Assembly (NCBI RefSeq): GCF_014054725.1
Contig: NZ_CP059563.1
Span: forward strand, 348,868 to 412,867
DNA: 64,000 nt
Source of the DNA: Conchiformibius steedae
GTDB lineage: Bacteria > Pseudomonadota > Gammaproteobacteria > Burkholderiales > Neisseriaceae
Direction of reading: 5' to 3'
Below the pieces are notes generated by a model. It was given only the letters and a program-made list of their open reading frames with translations, made no database searches and was not told the DNA's origin. Both the position numbers and the translations under genes were made by a program. This document shows, piece by piece, positions 34,327 to 43,351 of the stretch (position 1 is its first letter; the number at the start of each line of letters is the position of its first letter).

Positions 34327-34341
34327 GCACCCAAGGGGTGC
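34327..34341. promoter_or_regulatory. palindrome before the TetR gene, possible operator
   Basis: GCACCCAAGGGGTGC, 6-bp arms around a 3-nt centre, 22 nt before the TetR-family start. TetR proteins often bind such palindromes in their own promoters. The rest of the 312-nt gap (34051-34362) holds the lpxA terminator and AT-rich DNA with AGATAATT twice (near 34255 and 34264), but no gene. Confidence 0.35.
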
Positions 34342-34362
34342 AAACCCGAAAGGAAACATTTC

Positions 34363-35016
34363 ATGAAAGAGCAACGCCGCACCAATACCTATATGCGGAT
34401 TATCGATGCCAGCCTGCAACTGTTTAACGAGCACGGCGAGCGCAATACCAGTACCAACCACATTGCCACCCATCTAGGCATCAGCCCTGGCAACCTCTAC
34501 TACCACTTTGCCAATAAAGACGAAATCATCGTCCAGCTGTTTCAGCGTTACAGTCAGACATTGTTAGAATACCTGAATCAAGCCGCCTTGCCTGAAAGCA
34601 TTCCTCAAGCCATCGACTACATGAAAGGCGTGTACGACATCATGTGGGATTACCGCTTTTTGTTTAGCGATGTCAATACCCTATTGATACGCAGCAGCGA
34701 ACTGTTAGGGCAACACAACGATTTTACCCGCGAGCGTATTTCGCCGCTGCTGCTTAAGCTGCTGACCCAAATGCAAGAATCGGGCATGATTGCCATTGAT
34801 GAACGCGCCAAGCAGGATTTGGCAGTAAATATGTGGCTGCTGACCAAATACTGGTTTGATTTTGACAGCTCCATGCAAGGACGCGCCAAAATTACCGCTG
34901 CTGCCAAAAAACGCGGCGTATATCAAACCCTCAGCCTGTTGCGCCCCTATTTGCAAGACAAGCACATAGCAGAATTTGAAGCCTGCGCCACCAAATTAAG
35001 CCGTATTGCCGATTAA
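34363..35016 (+). CDS. TetR/AcrR family transcriptional regulator
   Basis: A 217-residue regulator with the TetR N-terminal helix-turn-helix: IIDASLQLFNEHGERNTSTN and IATHLGISPGNLYYHFANKD (about residues 12-55). The helical C-terminal ligand and dimer domain contains YDIMWDYRFLFSDVNTLL, which resembles a TetR group common in beta- and gamma-proteobacteria. GAAAGGA precedes the ATG. No obvious target gene is adjacent: lpxA ends upstream at a terminator and a terminator follows. Effector unknown. Confidence 0.88.
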   Translation: MKEQRRTNTYMRIIDASLQLFNEHGERNTSTNHIATHLGISPGNLYYHFANKDEIIVQLFQRYSQTLLEYLNQAALPESIPQAIDYMKGVYDIMWDYRFLFSDVNTLLIRSSELLGQHNDFTRERISPLLLKLLTQMQESGMIAIDERAKQDLAVNMWLLTKYWFDFDSSMQGRAKITAAAKKRGVYQTLSLLRPYLQDKHIAEFEACATKLSRIAD

Positions 35017-35030
35017 GGTGATTAAAAAAT

Positions 35031-35059
35031 GCCTGTAAAGCAGTTAATGCTTTACAGGC
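35031..35059 (+). terminator. terminator of the TetR gene
   Basis: GCCTGTAAAGCA (35031-35042) pairs with TGCTTTACAGGC (35048-35059), followed by TTAATTTT. Confidence 0.85.
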
Positions 35060-35074
35060 TTAATTTTAAGTAGC

Positions 35075-35157
35075 AGTAGGTTGGGTGAAAACCCAACATG
35101 ATTTTATTTTCAATATATTATGTTGTTTTTGTTGGAGTTGGGCTGCGCTTCAACCAA
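35075..35157. repeat. dispersed GTTGGG repeat, left flank of orphan gene
   Basis: An 83-bp segment running AGTAGGTTGGGTG, ACATGATTTTATTTTCAAT, ATGTTGTTTTTGTTGG, GGGCTGCGCTTCAACC. The same order recurs at 35843-35927, so the intervening orphan gene lies between direct repeats. Confidence 0.7.
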
Positions 35158-35159
35158 AA

Positions 35160-35825
35160 TTACGTTTTCTGGTTGTTTGCATTTATTAAAGCTGATTCCC
35201 CAATATAAAAATCTAAGTCAAATAATCTAACTCCAAAATAATTGCAATAATCAGCAATCATTTCAATAGTTAATCGTTCTTTTTTTGTTCTTTTCTTATA
35301 GGATTCTAATTTCTCAAATGGAAACGGTGTGCCTTCGTGTAAAAAGTTTAGTTGTTCTGTTTCTTTATGCAATAGAACAGTTCTTGATTTAATTTGATAT
35401 TCTGATTCCTTTACCGCTCCATCTCCCCAATGAAACATAAGTGCACCATACTGACCTTTATCTAAATTACAGTCTAAATACAAAGCTAAATACTCTACTT
35501 TCCACTCTTCCGCCAAATAACTTGGCTGACTAAACACATCTGTTCCATATAAACCATTTTCTATATACAGACACCAATCAGACTGGGTTTCACTTATCAG
35601 ATATTGATTGGGTAAACTGCTCAATGGGTTTAAAAGTTCTATTTTATTCTTGAGATTTAAATTACTATCCAATAAATTACAATAATATTTCCCACCCCAT
35701 ATATTGATTAAATCTTTTTGTCTCTTCTCAAACATTGCCAATATTTTATTGAATTCCATCTTAAAGAAGCATAATTTAGTTGTAATTGGATGGTTCTCTT
35801 GAAAAAAAAGAAGGTTATTTTTCAT
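35160..35825 (-). CDS. hypothetical protein, AT-rich orphan between direct repeats
   Basis: A 221-residue protein, soluble, rich in Lys, Leu and Tyr, with FEKRQKDLINIWGGKYYCNL near the start, a central WCLYIENGLYG and EWKVEYLALYLDCN part, and a charged helix YKKRTKKERLTIEMI. I recognise no family. The AT-rich codons differ from nadE and lpxA, and direct repeats flank it exactly. It could be an immunity-type protein or a degraded phage/toxin-locus gene. The start may instead be ATG 35759 (MEFNKILAM). Confidence 0.5.
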   Translation of the reverse strand: MKNNLLFFQENHPITTKLCFFKMEFNKILAMFEKRQKDLINIWGGKYYCNLLDSNLNLKNKIELLNPLSSLPNQYLISETQSDWCLYIENGLYGTDVFSQPSYLAEEWKVEYLALYLDCNLDKGQYGALMFHWGDGAVKESEYQIKSRTVLLHKETEQLNFLHEGTPFPFEKLESYKKRTKKERLTIEMIADYCNYFGVRLFDLDFYIGESALINANNQKT

Positions 35826-35842
35826 TATGAATCCGCTGTAAG

Positions 35843-35927
35843 AGTAGTTGGGTTGGAAACCTAATATGATTTTATTTTCAATTTATAATGTTGTTTATGT
35901 TGGGTTTGTGCTGCGCTTATCCCAAGC
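35843..35927. repeat. dispersed GTTGGG repeat, right flank of orphan gene
   Basis: The second copy of the repeat at 35075-35157, with AGTAGTTGGGTTG, AATATGATTTTATTTTCAAT, ATGTTGTTTATGTTGGG and GTGCTGCGCTTATCCC. Confidence 0.7.
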
Positions 35928-35947
35928 CACTTGCTACCTTTTGATAG

Positions 35948-36064
35948 AAAGCAAGTAGGTTGGGTTGAAGCGTTAGCGTAAACCCAACTAAATTAAATCA
36001 TCTTTACTGCCAAAACAATCACCTAAATGGAAACGTTGGGTTACGGCTAACCCTAACCCTAACT
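35948..36064. repeat. further GTTGGG/CCCAAC repeat material
   Basis: CAAGTAGGTTGGGTTGAAGC pairs loosely with GTAAACCCAACT, followed by a second GTTGGGTTACGG and three TAACCC units (36046-36063). No gene is seen between 35826 and 36075. Confidence 0.5.
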
Positions 36065-36075
36065 ACCTGCTTACT

Positions 36076-36528
36076 TTAATATCTATCTGATTTAACAAAA
36101 TCAAATTTCAGAATACGATAACTCTTTTTCATTAACCAATAAGTAGGTGGAACATAGAGAATAAAATAATTGACCACATAGATTAAAAATACGCATTGCA
36201 TCCAATCATTATAAGCACCCATAAAGATAAGCAATATAGGGGGAAGCATATAGTTACCGACAAGGGGATGATTATATTGCCATCCCTTACTTTCTCTCAT
36301 TCCATCTAGAAAATAATCAAAAGTTTCTTCTTTCCAACCATTATAGCACTCAATATTTACTAAAAATATCACGCCGTTATAGAAATAATGACCAAATGTA
36401 CGCTCAAATGGTTGATATATTTCTATCAGTAAAGATACCACAAGAAAATTAACTACCGTAACAATGATATGGGTTTTATACCAAAAAAACCATTTAGCCC
36501 ATTGTTCATTCATCCATTGTTCATTCAT
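36076..36528 (-). CDS. hypothetical multi-pass membrane protein, orphan
   Basis: A 150-residue AT-rich gene product with about four hydrophobic segments: IIVTVVNFLVVSLLIEI (about 21-38), YFYNGVIFLVNIE (about 48-60), YMLPPILLIFMGAY (about 93-106) and VFLIYVVNYFILYVP (about 113-127). No family is recognised. The first ten residues are a perfect repeat, MNEQW twice, caused by a 15-bp tandem duplication of the start region, so translation could begin at 36528 or 36513. It lies in the repeat-rich patch and ends close to the third GTTGGG segment. Confidence 0.5.
   Translation of the reverse strand: MNEQWMNEQWAKWFFWYKTHIIVTVVNFLVVSLLIEIYQPFERTFGHYFYNGVIFLVNIECYNGWKEETFDYFLDGMRESKGWQYNHPLVGNYMLPPILLIFMGAYNDWMQCVFLIYVVNYFILYVPPTYWLMKKSYRILKFDFVKSDRY
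36499..36528. repeat. 15-bp tandem duplication over a start codon
   Basis: CATTGTTCATTCATC is followed directly by CATTGTTCATTCATG: the same 15-bp unit except for its last base. It duplicates the first five codons of the membrane protein gene, including the ATG. Confidence 0.8.
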
Positions 36529-36655
36529 GGATATCTCCGTTAATTTACCTTAAATTAATCATGATATTAATATACCCTTGCAATTCTTGCAATCATAATC
36601 ATTGCTTTTTTCTTGCAATGTTTTTAATCCTACACACTTTGCTGGTCAAACAAAT

Positions 36656-36705
36656 GGCAGCAGCTTGCTTGGGTTAGGTAAATCCATAACCCAAGCTGCT
36701 TTTTT
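36656..36705. repeat. dispersed CCCAAGC/GTTGGG repeat, inverted copy
   Basis: GGCAGCAGCTTGCTTGGGTT near 36657 faces AACCCAAGCTGC near 36688. It matches the reverse complement of the 3013-3087 repeat, including AAATCCATAACCCA, and ends at the nadE stop codon. It probably serves as the nadE terminator, as the minus strand has an A-to-T tract around it. Confidence 0.65.
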
Positions 36706-37501
36706 ATGGATTATTTTGGAAAAACTGCGGGGGAATGTGGCACACGGGAATGGGCTGGATTTTGTGTTGGGCGGCGCGGTTGAGACGCAGATAGGTTTCT
36801 AATACTTGGCGTTCACGCCCATTAAAATCGGCAGGGGTTTTGCCTGCTTGGTGCTGTTCCATTGCCCATTCCAATTCGGGATAGCTGGCACCTAATTGGG
36901 CTTCGTCTGTGCGTTCGCTGTCCCATAGCCCATCAGTAGGCGCGGCGCGGCGGATGGCTTCGGATACGCCTAGGGCTTGAGCTAGGGCATAGACTTGGGT
37001 TTTGAGTAAATCGGCAATGGGGCTGATGTCCACACCGCCGTCGCCGTATTTGGTAAAAAAGCCGACACCAAAATCTTCTACTTTGTTGCCTGTGCCTGCT
37101 ACCAGCAGCCCATTGATTTGGGCGTGGAAATACAGTGCGGTCATGCGTAGGCGCGAACGGGCGTTGGCGAGGGCTAATAGGTTGTGGGGGTTATCGGGAA
37201 CGGCGTTGTCGCGCTCAAAGGCTTCAAACGGTGGGGTTAAATCTACGCTGTGGGCGCGGACGTTGGTAAATTGTTGTTGCAAAGCGGCGATGTGGGCGCG
37301 GGCGCGGGCGAGCTGGTCGGGGTGTTGGCGGATGGGTAGGTCAAGGCAGAGGGTATCTAAACCTGTACGGGCGCACAGGGCAGAAACCACGGCGGAATCT
37401 ACGCCGCCTGAAATGCCAACAACAAAGCCTTTTGCATGGGCTTGCACGGCGTAATCGTGCAGCCATTGGGTGATGTGGGTAATGATTTTTTCGGTTTGCA
37501 T
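36704..37501 (-). CDS. nadE: NAD+ synthetase, ammonia-dependent
   Basis: NadE makes NAD+ from deamido-NAD+, ATP and ammonia. The 265-residue single-domain protein has the N-type ATP pyrophosphatase loop GISGGVDSAVVSALC (about 29-43), LVAGTGNKVEDFGVGFFTKYGDGGVD split by metal and substrate contacts, and the C-terminal PTDGLWDSERTDEAQLG. No glutaminase domain is present. It is upstream of nothing on its strand except the dispersed repeat; etfB and etfA are its upstream neighbours on the same strand. Confidence 0.95.
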   Translation of the reverse strand: MQTEKIITHITQWLHDYAVQAHAKGFVVGISGGVDSAVVSALCARTGLDTLCLDLPIRQHPDQLARARAHIAALQQQFTNVRAHSVDLTPPFEAFERDNAVPDNPHNLLALANARSRLRMTALYFHAQINGLLVAGTGNKVEDFGVGFFTKYGDGGVDISPIADLLKTQVYALAQALGVSEAIRRAAPTDGLWDSERTDEAQLGASYPELEWAMEQHQAGKTPADFNGRERQVLETYLRLNRAAQHKIQPIPVCHIPPQFFQNNP

Positions 37502-37560
37502 AATGAAATGGAATATAAAAACAGGGGTGGACGTGTCACCCCTTGGGTTATTAGGGTGTG

Positions 37561-37575
37561 TAGGGCGTGTCCCTA
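37561..37575. repeat. solo MITE-type terminal sequence at the etfA end
   Basis: TAGGGCGTGTCCCTA matches the outer 15 bases (TA plus GGGCGTGTCCCTA) of the inverted repeats of the element at 62912-63073. The etfA stop codon lies within it (37573-37575). It is probably the remnant of an excised or decayed copy. Confidence 0.5.
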
Positions 37576-38517
37576 GGAAATTTGCTTAATGGCGGCGGTA
37601 AGCTGCGGTACGATTTCAAATAAATCGCCCACCAGTGCATAATCGGCGGCGGCAAAAATGGGGGCATCGGGGTCTTTGTTGATGGCAACCACGGTTTTAC
37701 TGCCCTGCATACCTGCCAGATGTTGGATTGCGCCTGAAATACCTACGGCGATATACAAATCGGGGGCAACAATTTTGCCTGTTTGTCCGACTTGGTAGTC
37801 GTTGGGGGCGTATTCGGCATCGACGGCGGCGCGTGATGCACCAATGGCTGCGCCCAAGCTGTCTGCCAAAGGGGTGATTAGGGCGTCAAACTGTTCGGCG
37901 CTGCCCAATCCGCGTCCGCCCGATACCACCACACGCGCTTGGGTGAGTTCGGGGCGTTCAGATACGGTGAGTTCGCGGCGCACGAAACGGCTTAATTGTT
38001 GTGCGGGGGCAGCGGGAACGGTGTGGATTTCAGCAGGGGTGTCGTTGTGGTCGGCGGCGGCATCAAAGGCGCTGGCGCGGACGGTCAGCACCAATTTGTC
38101 GGCATCGCTGCGGACGGTTGCCAACACATTGCCTGCGTAAATGGGACGGACAAAGGTATTTGCATCCACAATATCGGTTAAATCGGAAACTTGCGGGCAA
38201 TCCAGCAGCGCGGCGGCGCGGGGCATGGTGTTTTTGCCAAAACCTGAGGCGGCAGCGGCAAGATAACGGTAAGGCTCGGCAAGCGACACCAGCAACGGTG
38301 CGGTTTCTTCGGCAAGTAGATGTTCGTAATGTTCGGCTTCTGCCAGCAGCACACGCGATACGCCGCTGATACGCGCGGCAGCTTCGGCGATGTGGCGGAC
38401 GGCTTTGCCTGCCACCAAAATATGCACTTCCCCCAAACGGGCGGCGGCGGTAACGGCGTGGCGGGTGGCAGGGGCAAGCTGTTTGCCGTCGTGTTCAGCA
38501 AAAACAAGCGTAGTCAT
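37573..38517 (-). CDS. etfA: electron transfer flavoprotein, alpha subunit
   Basis: EtfA forms the FAD-binding heterodimer with EtfB and carries electrons from acyl-CoA and similar dehydrogenases to the quinone pool. 314 residues. The C-terminal FAD domain is clear: [50 protein letters not shown], and [23 protein letters not shown] 38517 ([11 protein letters not shown]) has GGAAAG upstream, and starts 19 nt after etfB. The stop lies inside a MITE-like terminal sequence, so the last residues may not be ancestral. Confidence 0.94.
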   Translation of the reverse strand: MTTLVFAEHDGKQLAPATRHAVTAAARLGEVHILVAGKAVRHIAEAAARISGVSRVLLAEAEHYEHLLAEETAPLLVSLAEPYRYLAAAASGFGKNTMPRAAALLDCPQVSDLTDIVDANTFVRPIYAGNVLATVRSDADKLVLTVRASAFDAAADHNDTPAEIHTVPAAPAQQLSRFVRRELTVSERPELTQARVVVSGGRGLGSAEQFDALITPLADSLGAAIGASRAAVDAEYAPNDYQVGQTGKIVAPDLYIAVGISGAIQHLAGMQGSKTVVAINKDPDAPIFAAADYALVGDLFEIVPQLTAAIKQIS

Positions 38518-38536
38518 AAGGGGCTTTCCTTTCGGT

Positions 38537-39283
38537 TTACAGGGCTTTGGCGGCTTGAAGCGCGGCAATCAGTTCGGTAACGTCTGCCACTTTACGGGCT
38601 GCGCCGCGTGCGGGCGGTTCAGCATAAGCGACCGTTTGCAAACGCGGGGCAATATCCACGCCCCAATCGGCAGGCGTACTTTTTTCCAAAGGTTTTTTCT
38701 TTGCCTGCATCAGATTGGGCAGTTTGACAAAGCGCGGTTCGTTCAAACGCAAATCGGCGCTGACCACCGCAGGCAGGCGCAATGCCAGCGTTTCCGTACC
38801 GCCGTCAATTTCGCGGGTAACGGTAATTTCGCCGTCGCCGCATTCAATTTCACAGGCGCAAGTGGCTTGTGGGGCGTTTAACAGCGCGGCGAGCATTTGT
38901 GCCGTTTGGTTGGCATCGTCATCAATTGCCTGTTTACCCAATAACAGCAAATCTACTTGTTCCTGCTGCGCCACTTTTGCCAACAGTTTGGCAACGGCTA
39001 AAGGTTCGGGCGCGGTGTCGCTTTCAATATGCAAAGCACGGTCTGCGCCCATTGCCAAAGCGGTACGCAGCGTGTCTTCACATTTTTTTGCGCCCACCGA
39101 TACCGCCACAATTTCGCTTGCCTTGCCCGCTTCTTTTAAACGCACCGCTTCTTCCACCGCAATTTCGTCAAACGGATTCATCGACATTTTCACATTGCCA
39201 ATATCCACATCCGAGCCGTCGGGCTTCACGCGCACTTTCACATTAAAATCGGTAACCCGTTTTACGGCAACCAGAATTTTCAT
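38537..39283 (-). CDS. etfB: electron transfer flavoprotein, beta subunit
   Basis: The 248-residue AMP-binding partner of EtfA. It starts [19 protein letters not shown] and contains [17 protein letters not shown], the family signature region [20 protein letters not shown] and a C-terminal lysine-rich [11 protein letters not shown] loop that in ETFs recognises partner dehydrogenases. ATG 39283 is the family start and has AGGAAT upstream; the frame extends 95 codons further, over the mnmE promoter, without similarity. It is the first gene of the etfB-etfA unit. Confidence 0.95.
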   Translation of the reverse strand: MKILVAVKRVTDFNVKVRVKPDGSDVDIGNVKMSMNPFDEIAVEEAVRLKEAGKASEIVAVSVGAKKCEDTLRTALAMGADRALHIESDTAPEPLAVAKLLAKVAQQEQVDLLLLGKQAIDDDANQTAQMLAALLNAPQATCACEIECGDGEITVTREIDGGTETLALRLPAVVSADLRLNEPRFVKLPNLMQAKKKPLEKSTPADWGVDIAPRLQTVAYAEPPARGAARKVADVTELIAALQAAKAL

Positions 39284-39427
39284 CAGAATTCCTTTAATGT
39301 TTTCAAATAAAAACCCGTCTATTCTAATGCAAACGCCCCTGCTTGAACAGCAGGTTTGGAGTATGAAAACTATTTCTGCGCCATGGATTGGACTATAATC
39401 TGCCGTTTTTCCAAGGGATTCGGACAG

Positions 39428-40780
39428 ATGGCTTCTTCCCAAACCATTGCCGCCATTGCCACCGCCGCAGGGCGCGGCGGCGTAGGCATTGTGCGCGTAT
39501 CGGGCAAACATTTGGCAGCGTTTGCCGAACGCCTGTGCGGTAAAACCCCCCGCCCACGCACCGCCCATTATGGCGATTTTTTAGACGAAAACGGCGAAAC
39601 CATAGACAGCGGACTGCTGCTGTATTTTCCCGCACCTGCCAGCTTTACGGGTGAAGACGTGCTGGAACTGCACGGACACGGCGGCATGGTGGTGATGCAG
39701 ATGCTGCTGGCGCGTTGTGTGGAATTGGGCGCAAGACAAGCGCGCCCCGGTGAATTTAGCCAACGTGCTTTTTTAAATGGCAAAATGGATTTGGCACAAG
39801 CAGAAAGCGTTGCCGACTTGATTGATGCCGACAGCCGCACCGCCGCGCGTATGGCGGTACGTTCGTTGAAAGGCGCGTTTTCACAGCGCATCCACGCCTT
39901 GGTGGACGACTTAATCCACCTGCGTATGCTGATAGAAGCCGCTTTGGATTTTCCCGAAGAAGATATTGATTTTCTAGCAGAATTAAATATTCCTGCCCGT
40001 GTGGACGCATTACAGGTGCAGTTGCAGGCAATTAACGCCCAAGCCGCACAGGGCGCGATTTTGCGTGAAGGGATGCAGGTGGTGCTGGCAGGTGCGCCCA
40101 ATGTCGGTAAATCCAGCCTGCTTAATGCCTTGGCGGGTGACGACATCGCCATTGTAACCGATATTGCCGGCACCACCCGCGACACCGTGCGCGAACAAAT
40201 CGTTTTAGACGGCGTACCCGTACACATTACCGATACCGCAGGTTTGCGCCACACCGCCGATACCGTAGAACAAATCGGCATCGAGCGCAGCCGCCGTGCC
40301 TTGGCACAAGCCGATGTCGCGCTGGTGTTGATTGACCCGCAGGAAGGCTTAAACGACAGCGTGCGTGAAGCCCTGTCGCAGCTTCCGCCTGATTTAAAAC
40401 GCATTGAAATTCATAATAAAATTGATTTGCGCAATGAAGCAGCGTTTACCCGCAGCAGCGGCAGCCTGTGCGGTGCAGACAGCATTATCGGGCTGTCCGC
40501 CAAAACAGGCGCAGGCTTGGATTTACTTAAAAATGCCCTGTTGGCACAAATCGGTTGGCGCGGCGAAAGTGAAGGCTTGTTTTTGGCGCGTAGCCGCCAC
40601 TTGGACGCATTGGCACGCGCCGCCGTTGAGCTGCAACACGCCGCTGTTTGCGTGAATCAGGCAGAATTATTGGCAGAACACCTGCGTTTGGCGCAAAATG
40701 CCTGCAACGAAATCACGGGCGAATTTACCGCCGATGATTTGCTGGGCGTGATTTTCAGCCGTTTTTGCATCGGTAAATAA
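39428..40780 (+). CDS. mnmE: tRNA modification GTPase MnmE
   Basis: MnmE with MnmG installs the (carboxymethyl)aminomethyl group on U34 of several tRNAs. 450 residues: N-terminal folate-binding domain beginning [20 protein letters not shown] with [14 protein letters not shown]; a helical domain; the G domain with P-loop GAPNVGKSS (about 222), the G2/G3 pair AGTTRD and DTAG, and NKIDL; and the hallmark C-terminal FCIGK with the Cys needed for activity. ATG 39428 starts the conserved region; the open frame 24 codons upstream is antisense to the etfB leader. Confidence 0.96.
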   Translation: MASSQTIAAIATAAGRGGVGIVRVSGKHLAAFAERLCGKTPRPRTAHYGDFLDENGETIDSGLLLYFPAPASFTGEDVLELHGHGGMVVMQMLLARCVELGARQARPGEFSQRAFLNGKMDLAQAESVADLIDADSRTAARMAVRSLKGAFSQRIHALVDDLIHLRMLIEAALDFPEEDIDFLAELNIPARVDALQVQLQAINAQAAQGAILREGMQVVLAGAPNVGKSSLLNALAGDDIAIVTDIAGTTRDTVREQIVLDGVPVHITDTAGLRHTADTVEQIGIERSRRALAQADVALVLIDPQEGLNDSVREALSQLPPDLKRIEIHNKIDLRNEAAFTRSSGSLCGADSIIGLSAKTGAGLDLLKNALLAQIGWRGESEGLFLARSRHLDALARAAVELQHAAVCVNQAELLAEHLRLAQNACNEITGEFTADDLLGVIFSRFCIGK

Positions 40781-40852
40781 GGTGGTTGAAAGCCGCTGCA
40801 ATCGCCGATATGATTGCGCCTGCCCCGTTTTCCATATTGTGAAGGTAAAAAC

Positions 40853-41860
40853 ATGACGATTGTAAAAAAACTGCTGGCGTGTGTCGCCGTTTTGCTGGCA
40901 CACACTGTCGTCGCTGCCACCGAAGTGCGTTTGGCGGTACACGACAGCTTTGATTTGCCTAAACCCTTGTTGGCAAAGTTTGAACAACAGCACGATGCCA
41001 AAGTGGTGCTGATTAAGGCAGGTGATGGCAATGAATTGCTGAACCGTTTGATTATCAGTAAAAACCAACCGATTGCCGATGCTGTGTACGGTTTGGACAA
41101 CGGCAATGCCGAAAAAGCCCGCAGCGCGGGCGTGTTGGCGGCACAGCAGCCCGAAAGTGCGCCTACCGTGATTGCCCTGTCGGGCATGCTGGCGGTGGAT
41201 TACGGCTTTGTTGCGCTCAATTACGACAAAAAATGGTTTGCCGAGAAAAAACTGCCACTGCCCAAAAGCCTGCACGATTTGGCGCAACCGCAATACAAAG
41301 ACCTAACCGTGATGCCCAATCCCGCTACTTCTACCCCCGGTATGGCGTTTTTGCTGGCGAATATCGGTGGTTTGGGCGAAAACCAAGCCTTTGCGTGGTG
41401 GGCAAAAATGCGTCAGAACGGCGTAAAAATTACCAAAGGTTGGTCAGAAGCCTATAATACCGAATTCAGTTTAAACGGCGGCGCGCGCCCGATTATGGTG
41501 GGCTATGCCAGCAGTCCTGCTGCCGAAGTGTTTTACAGCAAAAACAAAAAAACCGTTCCCGATATGGGTAATTTGTTTTTAAACGGCGGTGTGTACCGTC
41601 AGATTGAAGGCGCGGCGGTGTTAAACAAGGCACAACAGCCCGTGTTGGCAGCCAAGTTGGTGCAATACCTGCAAAGCCCCGCCGTACAAGCTGCTGTACC
41701 GACTGCCATGTGGGTTTATCCTGCGGTACGCGGTACGTCCCTGCCTGCGGTAATGAAACACGCCTCCCTGCCCAAACAACACTGGTCGCCCAACGACAAA
41801 CGCATTGCCGACAACCGCAAAGCATGGGTGTCGCGCTGGACCAAAACCGTTTTGAAATAA
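40853..41860 (+). CDS. thiB: thiamine ABC transporter substrate-binding protein
   Basis: A 335-residue periplasmic binding protein, collinear with E. coli ThiB: a signal peptide ending near HTVVA (about residue 20), LAVHDSFDLPKPLLAKFEQQ, AVYGLDNGN, VDYGFVALNYDK, PATSTPGMAFLL, the strong family motif ITKGWSEAYNTEF, and PTAMWVYPAVRG. It would capture thiamine or its phosphates. GAAGGT precedes ATG 40853. The permease and ATPase genes (thiP, thiQ) are not adjacent, and the 72-nt upstream gap has no TPP riboswitch features, both unusual for a thiamine uptake gene. Confidence 0.85.
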   Translation: MTIVKKLLACVAVLLAHTVVAATEVRLAVHDSFDLPKPLLAKFEQQHDAKVVLIKAGDGNELLNRLIISKNQPIADAVYGLDNGNAEKARSAGVLAAQQPESAPTVIALSGMLAVDYGFVALNYDKKWFAEKKLPLPKSLHDLAQPQYKDLTVMPNPATSTPGMAFLLANIGGLGENQAFAWWAKMRQNGVKITKGWSEAYNTEFSLNGGARPIMVGYASSPAAEVFYSKNKKTVPDMGNLFLNGGVYRQIEGAAVLNKAQQPVLAAKLVQYLQSPAVQAAVPTAMWVYPAVRGTSLPAVMKHASLPKQHWSPNDKRIADNRKAWVSRWTKTVLK

Positions 41861-41877
41861 ATTAAGGAAAAAGATTT

Positions 41878-43149
41878 ATGAAAATTTTGTTAATCGGCGG
41901 TGGCGGACGCGAACACGCCTTGGCATGGAAATTGGCGCAGTCGCCCAAAGTGTCTGCCGTGTATGTGGCACCGGGCAATGCGGGTACGGCGCAGGAAAAC
42001 AAATTGCACAACCTGCCCTTAAGCAGCCATGCCGATTTAATGGATTTTTGCCGCCGCGAAAACATCGCCTTTACTGTAGTCGGACCTGAAGCACCCTTGG
42101 CAGCAGGTATGGTGGACGATTTCCGTGCCGCAGGTTTGGCGATTTTCGGACCGACACGCGCCGCCGCACAATTGGAAAGTTCCAAAGATTTTGCCAAAGC
42201 CTTTATGCAACGTTACGGCATTCCCACCGCTGCTTATCAAACCTTTGATAACGCCGAAGCTGCGCGCGCCTATGTGCGTGAACGCGGTGCGCCGATTGTG
42301 ATTAAAGCAGACGGATTGGCAGCAGGCAAAGGCGTAGTGGTGGCACAAACCGAAGCCGAAGCCTGCGCCGCCATTGACGATATGCTGTTGGGCAACAGCA
42401 TGGGCAGCGCGGGTGCGCGGGTGGTGATTGAAGATTTCCTGTTGGGCGAAGAAGCCAGCTTTATCGTGATGTGCGATGGCGAACACGTTTTACCGATGGC
42501 ATCCAGCCAAGACCACAAACGCCTGTCAGACGGCGACCTCGGACCCAACACAGGCGGCATGGGCGCATACAGCCCCGCGCCTGTGGTTACCCCCGAAGTA
42601 CACCGCCGCGTTATGGACGAAATCATCTTACCCACCGTGCAAGGCATGAAAAGCGAAGGTTATCCCTTTACCGGATTTCTGTATGCAGGGCTGATGATAG
42701 ACGCACAAGGCGCACCGCGTACCATTGAATTTAACTGCCGTTTCGGCGACCCCGAAACCCAGCCCGTAATGAGCCGTTTAGACAGCGATTTGGCAGAACT
42801 GATTGAAACCGCCTTAAACGGCAATCTAAACCAAGCCAGCGCACAATGGAACGCACAAACCGCCGTAGGCGTGGTGTTGGCTGCCGAAGGCTATCCGCAC
42901 AGCCCGCGCAAAGGCGATGTGATTCACGGTTTGCAGGCTGCCGAAGCCACAGGCGCAAAAGTCTTCCACGCAGGCACACGCGCTGACGGGGACAAGATTC
43001 TGACCGATGGCGGGCGCGTATTGTGTGTGGTGGCTTTGGGCGATGACGTTACCCAAGCGCAAGCCCGCACTTATCAGGCTGTAGAAAAAATCACGTTTAA
43101 CGGCATGCAGTACCGCCGCGATATTGCCGATAAAGCCATTAAGCGTTAA
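41878..43149 (+). CDS. purD: phosphoribosylamine-glycine ligase (GARS)
   Basis: PurD carries out step two of purine synthesis, joining glycine to phosphoribosylamine with ATP. 423 residues, full length: N-terminal KILLIGGGGREHALAWKLAQ, VVGPEAPLAAGMVDDF, ATP-grasp motifs IVIKADGLAAGKGVVVA and GLMIDAQGAPRTIEFNCRFGDPE split by the metal ligands, and QDHKRLSDGDLGPNTGGMGAY. The start lies 17 nt after thiB with AAGGAAA upstream, so both may share a transcript. A terminator follows. Confidence 0.97.
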   Translation: MKILLIGGGGREHALAWKLAQSPKVSAVYVAPGNAGTAQENKLHNLPLSSHADLMDFCRRENIAFTVVGPEAPLAAGMVDDFRAAGLAIFGPTRAAAQLESSKDFAKAFMQRYGIPTAAYQTFDNAEAARAYVRERGAPIVIKADGLAAGKGVVVAQTEAEACAAIDDMLLGNSMGSAGARVVIEDFLLGEEASFIVMCDGEHVLPMASSQDHKRLSDGDLGPNTGGMGAYSPAPVVTPEVHRRVMDEIILPTVQGMKSEGYPFTGFLYAGLMIDAQGAPRTIEFNCRFGDPETQPVMSRLDSDLAELIETALNGNLNQASAQWNAQTAVGVVLAAEGYPHSPRKGDVIHGLQAAEATGAKVFHAGTRADGDKILTDGGRVLCVVALGDDVTQAQARTYQAVEKITFNGMQYRRDIADKAIKR

Positions 43150-43168
43150 TTAACTGATTATTGATTTA

Positions 43169-43217
43169 CTTTCGCCTATGTTTCTAATTCTGATTGAGAC
43201 GCAGGCGAAAGTTTTTT
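43169..43217 (+). terminator. terminator of purD
   Basis: CTTTCGCCT (43169-43177) pairs with AGGCGAAAG (43203-43211), followed by TTTTTT. Confidence 0.78.
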
Positions 43218-43236
43218 ATGTCCGCTCAATTTAATT

Positions 43237-43267
43237 GATAATAATTTTTATTATGGTTATAATTATC
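43237..43267. promoter_or_regulatory. overlapping Fur-like boxes before the third lipoprotein
   Basis: GATAATAATTTTTATTATG (43237-43255) and TATTATGGTTATAATTATC (43249-43267) each match 14 of 19 positions of the Fur consensus and overlap by 7 nt. They lie 85 nt before the lipoprotein ATG, a good position for iron-dependent repression. Confidence 0.65.
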
Positions 43268-43351
43268 AAGCATGGTTTTATACCGTGTGTTTGAGCCACA
43301 GCATACACCGCATAATCAGTGTGTATGTCTTGTACACAAAGGAAAAATTCT

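Noticed and set aside
36046..36063. Three TAACCC units, telomere-like
   Set aside because: Only three units, within the GTTGGG/CCCAAC repeat material; no sign of a chromosome end.
39568..40404. A 278-codon minus-strand frame opposite mnmE
   Set aside because: Shadow frame; Ser/Arg/Ala-rich translation without motifs.
40781..40852. TPP riboswitch before thiB
   Set aside because: The gap is only 72 nt and no THI-box pattern is visible.
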